Assembly (NCBI RefSeq): GCF_040712315.1
Contig: NC_134024.1
Location: forward strand, 26,775,158-26,839,157
Source of the DNA: Castanea sativa
Taxonomy: Eukaryota; Streptophyta; Magnoliopsida; Fagales; Fagaceae
Length of the DNA stretch: 64,000 nt
Direction of reading: 5' to 3'
Part shown: positions 11,988 through 23,617 of the stretch, piece by piece
How the letters are laid out: each line of letters begins with the position of its first letter
Numbering within the stretch: position 1 is the first letter of the stretch
The notes under the pieces: model-generated
The model's input: the letters and a program-made list of their open reading frames with translations, nothing else
Databases searched by the model: none
What the model was told of the DNA's origin: nothing
Made by a program: the position numbers and the translations under genes

Positions 11988-12875
11988 GAGTAACCACATC
12001 AGTTCCTCTATTTTACACATCTATTTTTACACTAAAAACCTATTTTTTTTATTTTATACATCAATTTTTACAAAACACCCGCATTAGTTCATTTATTCTA
12101 TCACCTCTTTTAATTAAATAATCAATTTCCTCACTTTTTTATTATTTCTCTCAACTACCTGCATATAATACGCGCGCTCTCTCTCTCTCTACCCATTTTT
12201 GATTTGTTGCTCTCTCTCTATACCCATCTCTCCCTCTCGATCAACTCTCCCTTTCCAATCCACCAGCTTCAAGCTCCGATCCACGATCCACAAGCTCTGA
12301 GCTCCGATCCACGAGCTCCAAGCTCCGATTCGAGAGCTCCGATCAACGATCCACGAGCTCCGATCCACAGGCAAGACCCACGAGCTCTGAACTTCAATCC
12401 ATAGGCAAAACCCACGAGCTTCAATCCATAGGTAAGACCCACGAGCTTCAATCCAGTCAAGCACTGATCGTTCCGATCAAGCACCGATCTGTGTTTATGT
12501 ATCTCTGTGTTCTTTTTTTTTTTTTTGAGCAAGTGTATCTCTGTGTTGATTTGTCTGTGTGAATGTGTTTGTGTGTGGGTGTGTTTGTGTGCATCTGAGG
12601 AAAAAGAAGAAGATGAGGAGAAGAGAAGTTAACTAGATTTGTTGAGCACGGAGAGGAAAGAGAAAAAAAGGAGCGAACAGAAATTAATAAAATAATTGAT
12701 AAATGAGCTATAGTAACCGTGTAAATATACACAGTTACTGTAGCTCGAGGATGGATTTGCACAATTTTGCACATTTTTACACCTACTGATGTGGGTGTTT
12801 TTTTTTGCTCAAAATGTGTAAAATTGGTAGTTTTTTCTATTTTAAAAGATTTTACAGGAACTGGTGTGGTTACTC
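11988..12875 (-). mobile_element. Non-autonomous PIF/Harbinger element, 888 bp
   Basis: The ends GAGTAACCACATCAGTTCC and its inverse (GGAACTGGTGTGGTTACTC) are flanked by the 3-bp duplication TTA (11985-11987, 12876-12878), the PIF/Harbinger signature. About 150-190 bp at each end match the ends of the 7-kb autonomous element at 43581-50559, in inverted order. Its left end matches that element's right end, and its right end, including a 42-nt near-palindrome (12705-12746), matches that element's left end. The interior is unrelated: CT-rich and a degenerate minisatellite. It has no transposase and would need one supplied in trans. Confidence 0.9.
12262..12455. repeat. Degenerate minisatellite inside the 888-bp element
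   Basis: Short variable units built around CACGAGCTCCGATC and ACCCACGAGCTTCAATCCAT repeat about six to eight times. This produces the apparent Trp/Arg/Ser-rich frames on both strands, which are not genes. Confidence 0.75.
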
Positions 12876-12878
12876 TTA

Positions 12879-13738
12879 TGTTTTAGCATAAAGCAATGTT
12901 AGGAGCATTCAAGTTCTGTTTTGATTTACATTATAAGGATTCTATACATACCCCCATAGGAGATGTACATGTACTGACCAAAACTGAACGGAAAAAGGGA
13001 GGGAGTAATGAATGATTGATACACTCATATTTGAGGATATGAAGCCATCCTTATTGCCAATAATGGGAAAGATAATTAGAGCAAAGAAGGAATATACATT
13101 AAGACAAGAAGCTTTGAGCAGAAATTAACTTTGGACCAATATAGTAGTAGTAGGCTGTCTTTATCGTATATGTATGTCAGATAAATTTCTTCAAATGTGT
13201 TAGGATGGTTACAAGCTTCAAGAATAATATTGAAATTTGCTTCATTTCTCCTTGAATAACTCCTGGCCATGTGAGTTTTCAACTTGCATGCTACTTCAAC
13301 ATCATTTTGCTGCCACCTGATTCTTCAAAGATTGTTGACATCTAGTTTGCCAATTGCTTCTTCTTTAACACTTAGATAACCACTTGTCAATTGCAAATTA
13401 CATCTTAACAAAGATGGGCGCCATAAAATGTAGTGCCAGAATCAAAGCAAGTTAAAGTCGATGAGGATATTTACCTGACAATAATTTTGCCATTAGAAAC
13501 TCAAGTTTTATAAACTTGAGATTGTTAAGGAACTCGAGATTCTAAGACTTGAGTTCTATGTGGATTAAAATTTCATGACAGCATTGCAACACATGGAACT
13601 CGAGTCTCTTAAGCTTGAGTTTCAACAGTAACGTAGAGGCTAAGAGACTCGAAATGCTAGTTTCCTTAATAGTTTCAGAAACCTATTAAGTAACGAAAAT
13701 ATTAGTAAATTGGTGTTAAATGGCAAAACAAATCTGTT
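12879..13738. other. Intergenic sequence, no gene
   Basis: No recognisable coding sequence. Around 13490-13640 short sense and antisense copies of AACTCGAG and CTTGAGTT alternate, forming small inverted repeats. The frame at 13076-13282 (minus) has no known motif. Confidence 0.4.
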
Positions 13739-14424
13739 AATATTGTTGGGTTCTAAGACTTTAGGCTTATTGGTGAATTGGTAAAGGCTTTAAACCTTTA
13801 TTCCAATGCTGGAATTGCTCAGAATTCTAATTTGAATAATAACTCCAATGCTAAAGTTGCATCTAAAAAGCTTTGGATGCAAAAGGCTTGATCTAATTGA
13901 GTCTTTCTGACATGGTCCATGTGCTTTATCGCTTTTATCTTTGTGACCATTCTTCCTTGTTATTTTTTTGTTTCTTTGTCTTTCTAGGACTTGCATTGCA
14001 TAACATTCATGCATTTCATTCTAGGATGTTTTTGTTATTTTTTTCAAAAAATAAAAAATAAAAGGGAAGCAAAATGTGTTTTGCATTTTTTTTCTTGGAT
14101 TTGAAATCAAGGTTGGCCATATTATCTTTACATAACATGTTTATGTACTTTGTTTAGCTTGAATGAGCTTATTTTATTGCACTTTATTAGTTTGAACTTT
14201 GTAGTGCATGTTGTGTAGGAAGATGTTTACAGTTTTTGATCACATGATCTTGATCTTGAATTCACATGCCTTTGATTGTCGGACTTGATCTTAATGAGAA
14301 AAGCGTAAATAATCATTTCACCACTGTTTACTAGCCAATCATAAACACCTTAGTGCATATCGTAAGATTTTGTGCTCAAGAAAGTGTAGCACATGCATAA
14401 AAAGAACATAAGGTGTAGCCTTGG

Positions 14425-14552
14425 TTTAAATGATAAAATTAGTGTGTACATTATTTGACTATAATTAAATCAATCAAGTAAAATTGGTGTGTACATTATC
14501 CCGGCTAATTCTTAATAAGTTTCTGATCAAATAAAATTAGTGTGTACATTAT
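14425..14552 (+). repeat. Three spaced copies of AAAATTRGTGTGTACATTAT
   Basis: The 20-base motif occurs at about 14434, 14479 and 14530 with different spacers of 25-30 nt inside the retroelement. I see no function. It is too short and regular to be chance. Confidence 0.7.
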
Positions 14553-15906
14553 GAGGCAATTTCAAGAAACTTACATGATTGCAAGCTTTTATTTTAGGAG
14601 ATGTGGGAGTTATATGATGTAACTCTTTAAGGGATAGTTTCTTTTAAATGTATGTGATGGATTCTGTAGAAATTGTATTTTAAGCTTTTGCTAGTTGCAC
14701 ACACTATACAAGTTACTCTTTGCTAAACTTTATACATGTTATTGTGTGTGATCTTGGTTTGGTCAACCAAGTTTGAAAATTGCTTGAGTTTTATGCGAAA
14801 CATGTTTGCTATTTAGGATCTTAAGGATAATTGATGGAAACTTTAAATTTTGGGAAAACTGGGATCAAAACAAGTGTTTTTGAAAAGCATTTCATCTCAT
14901 ACTCATACATCTTATTCATAAAATTCAATGCTTTGAGGAGTTTCTGCATAAAATTGTTTTGATTTTTTTTAAAAAAAATTTCCCATAATTTCGATCGATC
15001 GAACTTGTTTCTCGACCAATCGAAATTGCGATTAAAATTTTGGTCAGCCTCTGTCTGTTTTGATCGGTGTTCGATCAGTTCTGGATCAATCGAAGCATTT
15101 TCGATTGATCAACACTAGTTTTCGATCAATCGAATGTCGTATAGAGAATTTTTTTAAAACCTTTGTTTCTCACGTGTTCAAACGCTTTTCGAACTTTTTA
15201 AACTTTTCTCTCTATCCAATCGGTCAAGGCTTCCAATCAAGATTTTTGTCGTTTTCCTCCGATCTTTTTGCAAGGTTTTCCTCTCCCAAGGCCGGTAAGA
15301 CCATATTAACCTTCATTTTTCATTTGTTTTCATTTTTCATGCATTAAATCATGCATTGTTTTGGAATTTTCGAACATAAGGATTTTTTGGGATTTTTGTT
15401 GAATCAAACCTTTTCTTTTAAAATTGATCATTGGGTTTTTGTTGTGGGATGCTATGAACATGATTCTTATGAATTAATTTGATCAATTTGGTGGTTTGTG
15501 ACATATTGGAAATTCTAGGGCTTGAAACTACTCGGTTTGGGGATTTTGTTCAATTGGATTTAATTGGATGAAATTGGCTTGTTAGATTGATTAATTTGAT
15601 CATTATAATGTATTATCTATCTTGTTTAATGATCAATTGGTCAAATTTCTTGAAAATTGTACAAGTGGTTTTTCGAAATTTTGGGATTTTTGATATAAAC
15701 TCTAAGCTCAGCCAATTTTGTGTCTTTAAAGTTAAATTGAACTTATTCTCACTGCATTAGATCATGCATCATTTAATTGTACTATTCATGCATCATATAG
15801 ATTATTATTTTCTATATTGTTTTGTGCTAACTTGCAGTCTGCCTTTGGTTTTTTGTTTTTCTCCTCTTTTGGTTCTGTCTGTGTATCTTGTCCTATCCAT
15901 AGCACC

Positions 15907-16965
15907 ATGCCTAGGAAGACTAGAGCCAATAGGAAAGCCTCTTCTTCTTCTGCTCCTTCCTTTGAGAGCGATGGGTTTCTTAGTGAGAAGAACCAGGAGA
16001 CGTATAAGACCTTGAACCTTTTTAGGAACTTCTAGGCTGAGAGAAAGGTTATTCTAGATGAGATTGATCCTGAGATTATGAGAAACTTTAAGCGTAGGGG
16101 TTGGTTATCATTGCTGGATATTTCCCATCGCCCTTCGGCTACCTTGATCGGAGAGTTCTACTCGAACCTCTCGGTCCACTCTTATGATTCTAACACTCTT
16201 GTGAGAAGTTGGATACGGGGTGACGAGTACACCATTACTCCTTCAGTAGTGTCTATTGCTTTTGGGGTGCCACTAGTTCAGCATCATGTGTATCCTTACG
16301 ATGAGTCTCCTCCTCTTGATGACATCATGCCATACATCACTGGTACTTCTATCCAGTAGGGTTCTGATCCTCAAATCACGTCTGCTGAGTTGACTGAGAT
16401 TCATTATCTTTTCTTCAGGATTGCTTGTCATTCTTTGTGGCCTATCTCTCATTTGCACACTATTCCTATTGAGAGATGTGCATTTTTGTATGCCCTTGTT
16501 ACCGATGCTTCTATGAGTTCTCCTCATCTTTTCATTCGTTTTTTGATTGAGGTTCATCAGAGAAATTCTGTTTCTCATACTCTTTTGTTCCCTATTTTTA
16601 TTCATCAGATTCTTTTGCATTTAAGTTTAGAGAACTTTCCCTCATCTGAGCCTATTCATATAATTGCTCCTATAGGTGCCACCTTTCTTAGGCTGAGGGG
16701 TGCTCAAATGAGAGCAAGCTCTAAACAACCTAGGGTTGAGTCTTCTGGTGTCGCTCCTCCTCCTCCTCTCTCCTCTACAGGTGATACTTCTACTGAGGCG
16801 TCTGTCAATCCTGCTGCTATTGCTAATGTTCCTCCACCTTCTACTTCGGATGATTCCGACATTCGTCATATGTTGGAGATTGCCATGACCGTTCAGGCGA
16901 ATCATGGTCAGCTTTTGGTGGATATGCTTGATGAGCTTCGTGCGAGTGGATTTGGAGAGTATTAG
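15907..16965 (+). pseudogene. Putative plant transposon protein, two in-frame stops
   Basis: One reading frame runs from ATG at 15907 to a stop at 16963-16965 (352 residues if read through). It is broken by TAG at 16033-16035 and TAG at 16357-16359. The start is Lys/Arg/Ser-rich (MPRKTRANRK). The middle (about residues 55-150) has FKRRGW, LIGEFYSNL and ITPSVVSIAFGVP, typical of the 'putative plant transposon protein' domain found in non-autonomous plant LTR elements. The C-terminal third is Pro/Ser/Thr-rich and ends in a short helical stretch. Both stops could come from CAG or TGG by one transition. The biochemical role of this domain is unknown to me. Confidence 0.75.
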
Positions 16966-17510
16966 ACGGCCACCTCCTTTTGATGATGAGTGAGTGCTCT
17001 TTGGCAATTCGTCACAAAAAGGGGGAGTACATATGTTGTAGAGAGGTGTCTTTGTTGTTAGGGGGAGATTTTTGTTGTTTTGGAGCTATGGAGTTTTTTA
17101 GATTGTATCTAGATGCTTCATGATGTATTTATATTTTTGGCTCATGATGTATTTTGTTTGGGTTGTCCATGATAGGGGAAGATACTTTGATGTTATATGT
17201 TTCTCGTTTCACATTATTTTTTGGTTTATATTTATGAGGTTATTCATGATATATGTCTATATTTTGTGCTATGTGAAATCAAGAAGTTATATTTGTTTAC
17301 TTATATTTTTCACACGTGTTTATGTGTTTGTTAAGTGTTACAGGAATATACAAGTTGATTTAGTCATACTACTGTCTACACTTGCAACTGATAGATAGTA
17401 GTTAAGTTGAATTTATTGTGTTGGGCAATGATTTTGTAACGGACTGTTTTTGTAACTTTGAGCATTTTGTTTAAGTTTGTGTTTTGTCACGGATTACCAA
17501 AGGAGAAGTT

Positions 17511-18348
17511 TGTTGGGTTCTAAGACTTTAGGCTTAAATGTATTAGAACTTCAATTTGTAATGTTGGCAAACCATGATCAAAACGATTAGTCTTATTTTA
17601 GACTTGCTCAAAGTATGTTTAAGTTGTAAAGTTGGAATCGAGTGTACTGCAGGATTTACTGTGTAAATCTACTTGGCTCCATCGATCGAAAATTAGACTC
17701 GATCGATCGAAACTCATGCAAATTGTTTTTCTGCAGAATTTTCCAACTCAGCCCAAGCCCAGTTTTACGTATAGGGTTTTATGTTTTGCCCTAGGTATAA
17801 AAGGGAAAACTCTAGCCACGTTTTATGGATTCTTTTTATGTTGTGTGTGTGAATCTTTTGTGAGATCTAGAGGTGTTTGCTTTCACATACACTTAGGGTT
17901 ATCAAGATTTAGATTGATGTCAAGAGCTTGATGATCAATTCAGTTGCAGATTCAAGAGCTTAAAGATATACAAGTGGGAGTGCTTGTGCTTGCTGGGAAT
18001 TCAAGAAAGACGTAGTCTGTGGACTCGAAGTTGTCACGTGGTCGTAGTAGTAAATTTCTTACTCGAGGTAGCACTAGGATGTTAGTGGTCTAAGTCGCTT
18101 TTGTGTAAATTTCAATTCTTTCATAGTGGATTCAATTTTACCTTGAGGATAGTTAGGTTAAATTTTCCCTAGATTTTTTACCGGTTTGGTTTTCCTGAGT
18201 TATCATATTATTGTGTTCTTTATTTTCCGCACTTTACAATGATATGATTTATATGTGTTAACCTAGATCTGCATAATTTACCTAAATTAATCACTTGGCT
18301 AAATAACTAGGTTAATCTAGTTGTGTGTAAGAGGTCTAAAAATGTACA
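17511..18348 (+). repeat. 3' LTR of the 13.7-18.3 kb element, 838 bp
   Basis: Starts TGTTGGGTTC directly after a purine-rich tract and ends TGTACA next to the AATAT duplication. It holds two TCGATCGATCGAA-like motifs near 17680-17715 and a pyrimidine-rich end typical of plant LTRs. The first 26 bp are identical to the element's left terminus. Confidence 0.75.
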
Positions 18349-18353
18349 AATAT

Positions 18354-18580
18354 CATTGGGTCAAATATCAATGTGCTTAATTTGTAAGTACGAACTAAAG
18401 GGTAAAATATCAAATAGCATGAAAGAGTTTTTGAAGCATGGAAGTTTCTGTTATTATTAAGGTAGAAGTCCCCTTACATTGATTTCAACAACTATATAAG
18501 AAGCAAGTGCATTTTTGAAAACCAAACAAGCAAATGAAGAAAAATTACATTATTAGCCTGTGAATCTCTTAATCAACTGA
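18354..18580. repeat. Flank duplicated with the P450 pair (partner 25196-25380 plus 27016-27054)
   Basis: The sequence downstream of P450 copy 1 is shared with that of copy 2, from GTCAAATATCAATGTGC through AAACCAAACAAGC to the stop codons. The shared block shows that gene and flank were copied together. In copy 2 the block is split by the Pack-MULE at 25381-27015, and here the site is empty at about 18537-18545. Confidence 0.85.
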
Positions 18581-19304
18581 TCAAGGAGAGTAAGGTATTG
18601 CAACAAGCTCGAGAGGAATTTTCTTAAACAGAGTGAGTGCATTAACTTCAGTCACGTCCAAGTCTCTCTCTTGTGCATTAGCAGTAGGCAACTTCCAATC
18701 AAACCAGCATAAAAGGTTGGCAATAACATATTCTGCTATAGCAACACTAAATGACATTCCTGGGCACCCCGATCAACTCGAAGTCTAGGCCTTTGAAATC
18801 AACTTGATTGTCTTGGAATCTATCTGGGACGAACTCTTCTGGCCTATCCCATATTTTAGGGTTTCTTTGGATTGTGAATACATTGATCAACACTCTTGTT
18901 TTGGGTGGAATATCATAACCTCTCGAGGTAGCAGAGGAAGTGGTGGATGCAGTCTCAAATTTCCTTTGAGGATACATTTCAAGTAATTCATCTGATTAAT
19001 ATCTTCAACTTCTATATGTGACTTTGTACACACAACTCTTCTTATCTCTTCTTGTGCTCTCTTCATTATACTAGGACTTCTTATGAGCTCTGCCATTACC
19101 CATTCCAAAGCTATTGATGTAGAATCAATTCCACCAACAAACATGTCCTGAAATATTTTTGACAAAAATAAGACTTCTTTTTTTTTTTTGGTGAAAGACG
19201 ATTCATTAATAAAAACAAGAAGAAAATAAGACTTCAAATGTGTGTCCGAGCATTTGCTTGTGTTTCTCTTTGTTTGTGCTTTAGATAGTGTGTGAGCATG
19301 TGTG

Positions 19305-19377
<73 letters not shown>

Positions 19378-20285
19378 AGTAGTAGTGCTTTGAGATTTTT
19401 ATGAGTGAGCTCAAAGTCAAGCTTGCCACTCTTTCGAAGTTCGAGCAGACTATCCACAAAATCATTCTTATTAGGCAGACCATTGTCAACTTTCATTATC
19501 ATATGTTGTTGAACCACTTGGTCGAGAAAAGCATCTATTTCTCCAAAAGTGGATTTTAAACTTGGTATAAATCCTGTAAGAACATCAATCCATCTCAAAG
19601 TAGGGAAAAAATCTCCCAAACTGAATGCTGCAAGTACCACCATCACCCTTCTTGGGAGCTCACCAATCTTGCTCTTACCATTGTCTTCAAATTTTTGTCC
19701 AAATAAACATCTAGTGACTATATTTTTCAAGGTTGCAATTATTATCTCACTTAGGTTGATAGAAATCCCTTTTAAGCATGAGTCACGTATCTTTTTGATT
19801 GATACTTCAACTTCTTCTTCCCTTACGTATTGGAAAGATTGCACTCTTTTGAGGCTCAAAAGTTTGAGGACACAAATTTTCTTAGCTTGTCTCCAATACT
19901 CGCCATATTGTGAGAATGCTACATCTGTAGATCCATAATATAAGAAATTGGCAGCCGTGGTTTCCGGCCGGTTTGAGAAAATAATATCATTTTTCTTAAT
20001 GATTTCTTTGGCCATATCTGCAGATGACACCACAATTGTTGGAGCACAACCCAAGTCTAAGAACCTTATAGGGCCATACTTCTTAGATAGGGCATGAAGG
20101 GAACGGTGTGGGAGTGTGCCTAGTTGGTGAAGGTTACCAATAATCGGTAGCTTTGGTGGGGATGGTGGAAATTTTGGTTTGCCACTTCTGAAATACTCGA
20201 AAATGTAAACAAAAGAGAGGAGTAAGACAAAAAATAAGAGGACATGAAAGGGAGTTTTGTGTAACTCCAGCCATGATTGTTGCAA
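18581..20285 (-). pseudogene. Cytochrome P450, CYP71-type, pseudogene copy 1
   Basis: Exon 1 (20285-19377) is an open 303-codon frame. It has an N-terminal hydrophobic anchor (residues 13-33), a proline hinge PPSPPKLPIIGNLHQLG and the CYP71-like WRQAKKICVLKLLS region. The intron (19376-19148) starts inside a CT microsatellite and ends TTTCAG. Exon 2 resumes in frame with DMFVGGIDSTS (I-helix) and then decays. The ExxR glutamate is glycine (KGNLRLHPP), a frameshift follows LPRE, and a 20-nt deletion between FELI and the downstream CPG-coding bases removes the heme loop FGGGRRG. P450s of this clan are ER-anchored monooxygenases of specialised metabolism. This copy could not bind heme normally. 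Confidence 0.9.
19309..19374. repeat. (AT)n(AG)n compound microsatellite at the P450 donor site
   Basis: About 38 nt of AT are followed by about 29 nt of AG on the plus strand. Read on the gene strand, the CT tract begins at the predicted GT donor after LKALLL. The second P450 copy has a pure GA tract at the same place (27867-27905), so the repeat predates the gene duplication. Confidence 0.85.
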
Positions 20286-22438
20286 CTATGGTAGAAGAGC
20301 CATTTCCTCTCAACAATGGTAGACAACAACTGTTTTTCACAATGCAAATAACAACCCTGCTCCCTAGTTATATGGAAAACTTTTCGAGTTTCACCTTCTC
20401 TAGTTAATTGTGTGAATTAATATGTAAAATAATAACGAATGGATTAAGAAATTAATTTGTTTTATTCGCTTATTTGCTTAAAGTTAATTTTACCTCATTT
20501 TTAAACAAATAAGCTTTCCATTGTCAACTTTTATTTAAGAAAATAAACTAAAATTGGATTATTTGGCCGGTGACGTGCAATTCTCTACTTAGTAAATGAT
20601 TCCTAAAAATGTTTTCCTATTTTGAGACAATTCTGAAAACTATAGCAGTACTGTACTATTACGTTTTTTTTTTTTTTTTTTTTTTGATTCAAAGTATTGC
20701 GTTTTCCTATACTTTCCGAATCTTGCTTATCTTCTTCTTCTTCCTCTTTTTTTTTTTTTTTTTTTTGGATGAAGCTTATGCTATTAGACTGCACGCTACT
20801 GCTATGCTATATATGTAGTCAGCAAAGTTCTTTATTTTTATAACAAACGTACACCATGGAACTTAAACTTAGATTTTTTTTGAAACCGAACTTAAACCTA
20901 GATTGAGAAGTGATTCAAATCCTCCGCTATTTTGTTTCCTTATATAATTTGTACTTATAAGTGGTTATACTTAACAAGTAAGAAAAAAAAAGTTACTTAT
21001 AAATATTCTCGACAATATGCTGAGCATGTCACATTCAATATAAAACTGATTTGAGTTATAATGGGAAGCTTAAAAGTGCTAAGCACTGTTAAGGATTGTA
21101 CTGATCCTGCGATCCAAAACATCAAGTCAGTCTAAATTCAGACACAAGAGATAGAGATCAAGTTATATCCGGCAGCCACAACAAATAGCAATCCGAAGTC
21201 TGTCTTTTTCCTTAAGTTAATTTGTTTCTGATAGTCAGTCTGTATCTTAGGTGAAAGAATTGTTTACATCTCAGTAACTTTGAAATTTCGATTCTATGAT
21301 ACGTGTAAGCATGATATTATAAACTACAATTGGTAAGGAAGAAAATTATCTCATATCTGTTCTCCTACAAGCACAAATGGTTACTTAAATTAATCCCTCC
21401 GTCACAATCTTGAACGTAATGGCAACAACAACATCAGACACCAATACGAAAGGATATGGACTGTGGTTGCGGAGAGTGGAGACTGAGGAAAGTATACAAA
21501 AATGATAAAAAAGCAAAAAATACACGGGGAAATCAAAATCGTATAAAGAACAAAATATGAAAACAAGAGCTTTTCCCTTCAGAAAAAATAAAAAACAAAG
21601 AAAGAAAACAAGAGTTTTCTATTAATATATATATAAAACAGAAACTAAAGTCATAGTTACAAGTTTTCTTGAATTATTTCTCTGTGGCAGTGGAGGTAAA
21701 AGAGGGATGAAAGAGAAAGAGACAGCACAGGAAAACATATACTTATATTTGGGAAATGTTAAAGAATACCCAAAGAATATTGATTTAAAAACTATTTTTA
21801 GAAATATTTTATGGGAAAATAATAAAAAATTAATTTTGTATATAGCATTTTATATTTCCCATAAAAGTTATGTCAAAACTTACTTAATATGGTTTATTAA
21901 CAATTGTTCTAAAAGCACCCATTAACATGGTCCTGCTTATTTTTAGGCTTAGAGATAAGTATAAAACGTCATAAATAAAAAATAATAAATGAGATCCTAA
22001 TCAGAATATCAGTATTAATAAGTACATTTTTTTGAACATTAGATCTACTTAAATCCAATGGTTTGAAAAAGTTATAACTCTTTAAAGTTATATCATTATA
22101 ACTTGAATCCATCTCTCTCTCTCTCTCATTTATTACATTTTTATAACAAATTTTAGATAATAAAATTTTTTATCCAGTAATAATAACTAATAACAACTTA
22201 CCACATAAGATTTGTTATAAGAAAGTTGTAACAATATTATAAATATATCATTTTTCTTATATATAAAATTTGATCCCCTTTTAACTCTACCACTATCCAA
22301 TTATATTCTCATAAAATGAAGGCCCATCTCAACATCAACCCTGTATTCAGTTGGGTTTGGGTTGAACTCTACAGTGCTAGATTTGCTAAGCTTGATGGGC
22401 TGACCATTATGCCAAATTCTGGCGCATATATGAATCCC
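20286..22438. other. P450 upstream region and AT-rich spacer
   Basis: The first few hundred bases are the 5' flank of the P450 pseudogene, but I see no clear TATA box. T-runs lie at 20665-20685 and 20748-20766 and create Lys/Glu- or Phe-rich shadow frames. The frame at 21707-21925 is Lys/Ile/Asn-rich and without motifs. It may lie in an old MITE (inverse traces near 21740 and 21920). Confidence 0.45.
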
Positions 22439-22441
22439 TCA

Positions 22442-23617
22442 GAGAATTCACATCAAAGATGTGAAAAATGCTAAAATCTCATTTTAGCTCTCATCTCCTC
22501 AAAAAGTTGCACACGTCAAGGTTGATATATACTTTTTTTAAAAAAAAAAAATTTAACATCTTAGCTATAGTAAACTGTCCTCTTTAAGGCTATTGTAGAT
22601 CAAATCTTTTATATATATATATATTTTGTTATTACTCACTGCAATTAAAATAATACTTTCTCTCATACTTTTTCTCTTTTCTTCTCTCTTTTCTGTCACC
22701 GGTCTCTCGTTCTCTTTTCTTCTTTCTTTCACCGGCCTCGCTGTCTCTTTCTGTGGCTTCTGATCTCTCTCTCACCAGCCTCTCTGTCTCGCCTTATGAG
22801 GATGGCTGAGCATGAAGAGGAATCCAGCGGCCGACGCATGGTCAGGGAGGGCAGCGATTTTGGTGGGTTGTTTTTGTTTTTGTTTTTGTTTTTCTGGTTG
22901 TTGGTTGTGATGAGGTTGTGGGTTTGGATGGTGATGGGGTATGGGGTATGGGTTTAGGTTTGTGATTTTGGTGGGTTATTTTTCTTTTTCTTTTTCTTTT
23001 TCTTTTTCTTACTCTGCTTGTTGGTAGTGATGAGGTTGTGAGTTTGGGTTGATGAACGGCATTAAAACTAATCAAATCGTCGTGTATTGAGTTGATTAAC
23101 GGCTCAATCTAAAATCTTTGCTTGTTGAGGTTCGTGGATTGGTGAAGCTTTGGTTTATGGCTGTTATTCTGAAATTTGGGTTTGAATTGGCTTGGATCAG
23201 ATTTTGGAGCTTGGTGAAAATTTGTGATTTTGGTGGTTGGGGGTTGTCATTATGGGAGGTGGTAGTAGTGGTAGTTGTTGTAGCTGTGGTGGCTGTCGGG
23301 TAGTGGGTTTTTTTTTTTTTTTTTGTCTGGTGGTGGTGGTTGGTACTTGGTAGGGGCTAGTCGTGGCTGTGGTTGTGGCAATTGGTTTGCTTGGGTTGAG
23401 AAGAAAGTCATGGGTTTCTTTACAGAAAGAGAGAGACACAAATAAGAAAAGAGAGAAAAAAGTGAAAGAATAAAAATAATAATATTTAAATATAGTGGTA
23501 AAAAAAAAATAAAGAATATTTGATATATTGTAAAGTGGGTCTTAAAATAAATAAAATAGTGATATATTGTCAAGTTAGATATTAAAATAAATGTTAACTT
23601 CCTTGATGGAAATGCTC
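22442..23617. mobile_element. PIF/Harbinger-like MITE, second family, 1.18 kb
   Basis: The left end GAGAATTCACATCAAAGATGT matches the inverse of the right end (GAGCATTTCCATCAAGGAAGT) at most positions. The flanking trinucleotides are TCA and TAA, an imperfect 3-bp duplication. The interior holds a C/T-rich leader, TTTTTG and TTTTTC microsatellites (22868-22893, 22979-23008), GGTGGT repeats near 23258-23340 and a T-run. The frames in this part are simple-sequence translations and not genes. There is no transposase. Confidence 0.6.

Larger units (their letters stand above)
13744..18348 (+). mobile_element. Non-autonomous LTR retroelement, 4.6 kb, 5' LTR reduced to 26 bp
   Basis: The element begins TGTTGGGTTCTAAGAC at 13744 and its last LTR ends TGTACA at 18348. 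The 5-bp direct repeat AATAT flanks both sides (13739-13743 and 18349-18353). The first 26 bp recur exactly at 17511, the start of an 838-bp 3' LTR preceded by a polypurine stretch (17499-17508). After those 26 bp the left side no longer resembles the LTR, so most of the 5' LTR and the 5' internal region are missing. Inside are a three-copy tandem repeat (14425-14552), a cluster of TCGATC motifs (14990-15145), the broken frame at 15907-16965 and two GGGGGAG tracts just after it. No gag or pol is visible, so any mobility depended on another element. Confidence 0.82.

Noticed and set aside
12189..12532. Trp/Arg/Ser- and Pro/Ser-rich frames on both strands
   Set aside because: They are translations of a degenerate minisatellite inside a non-autonomous transposon. 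Both strands stay open because of the repeat, and no domain is visible.
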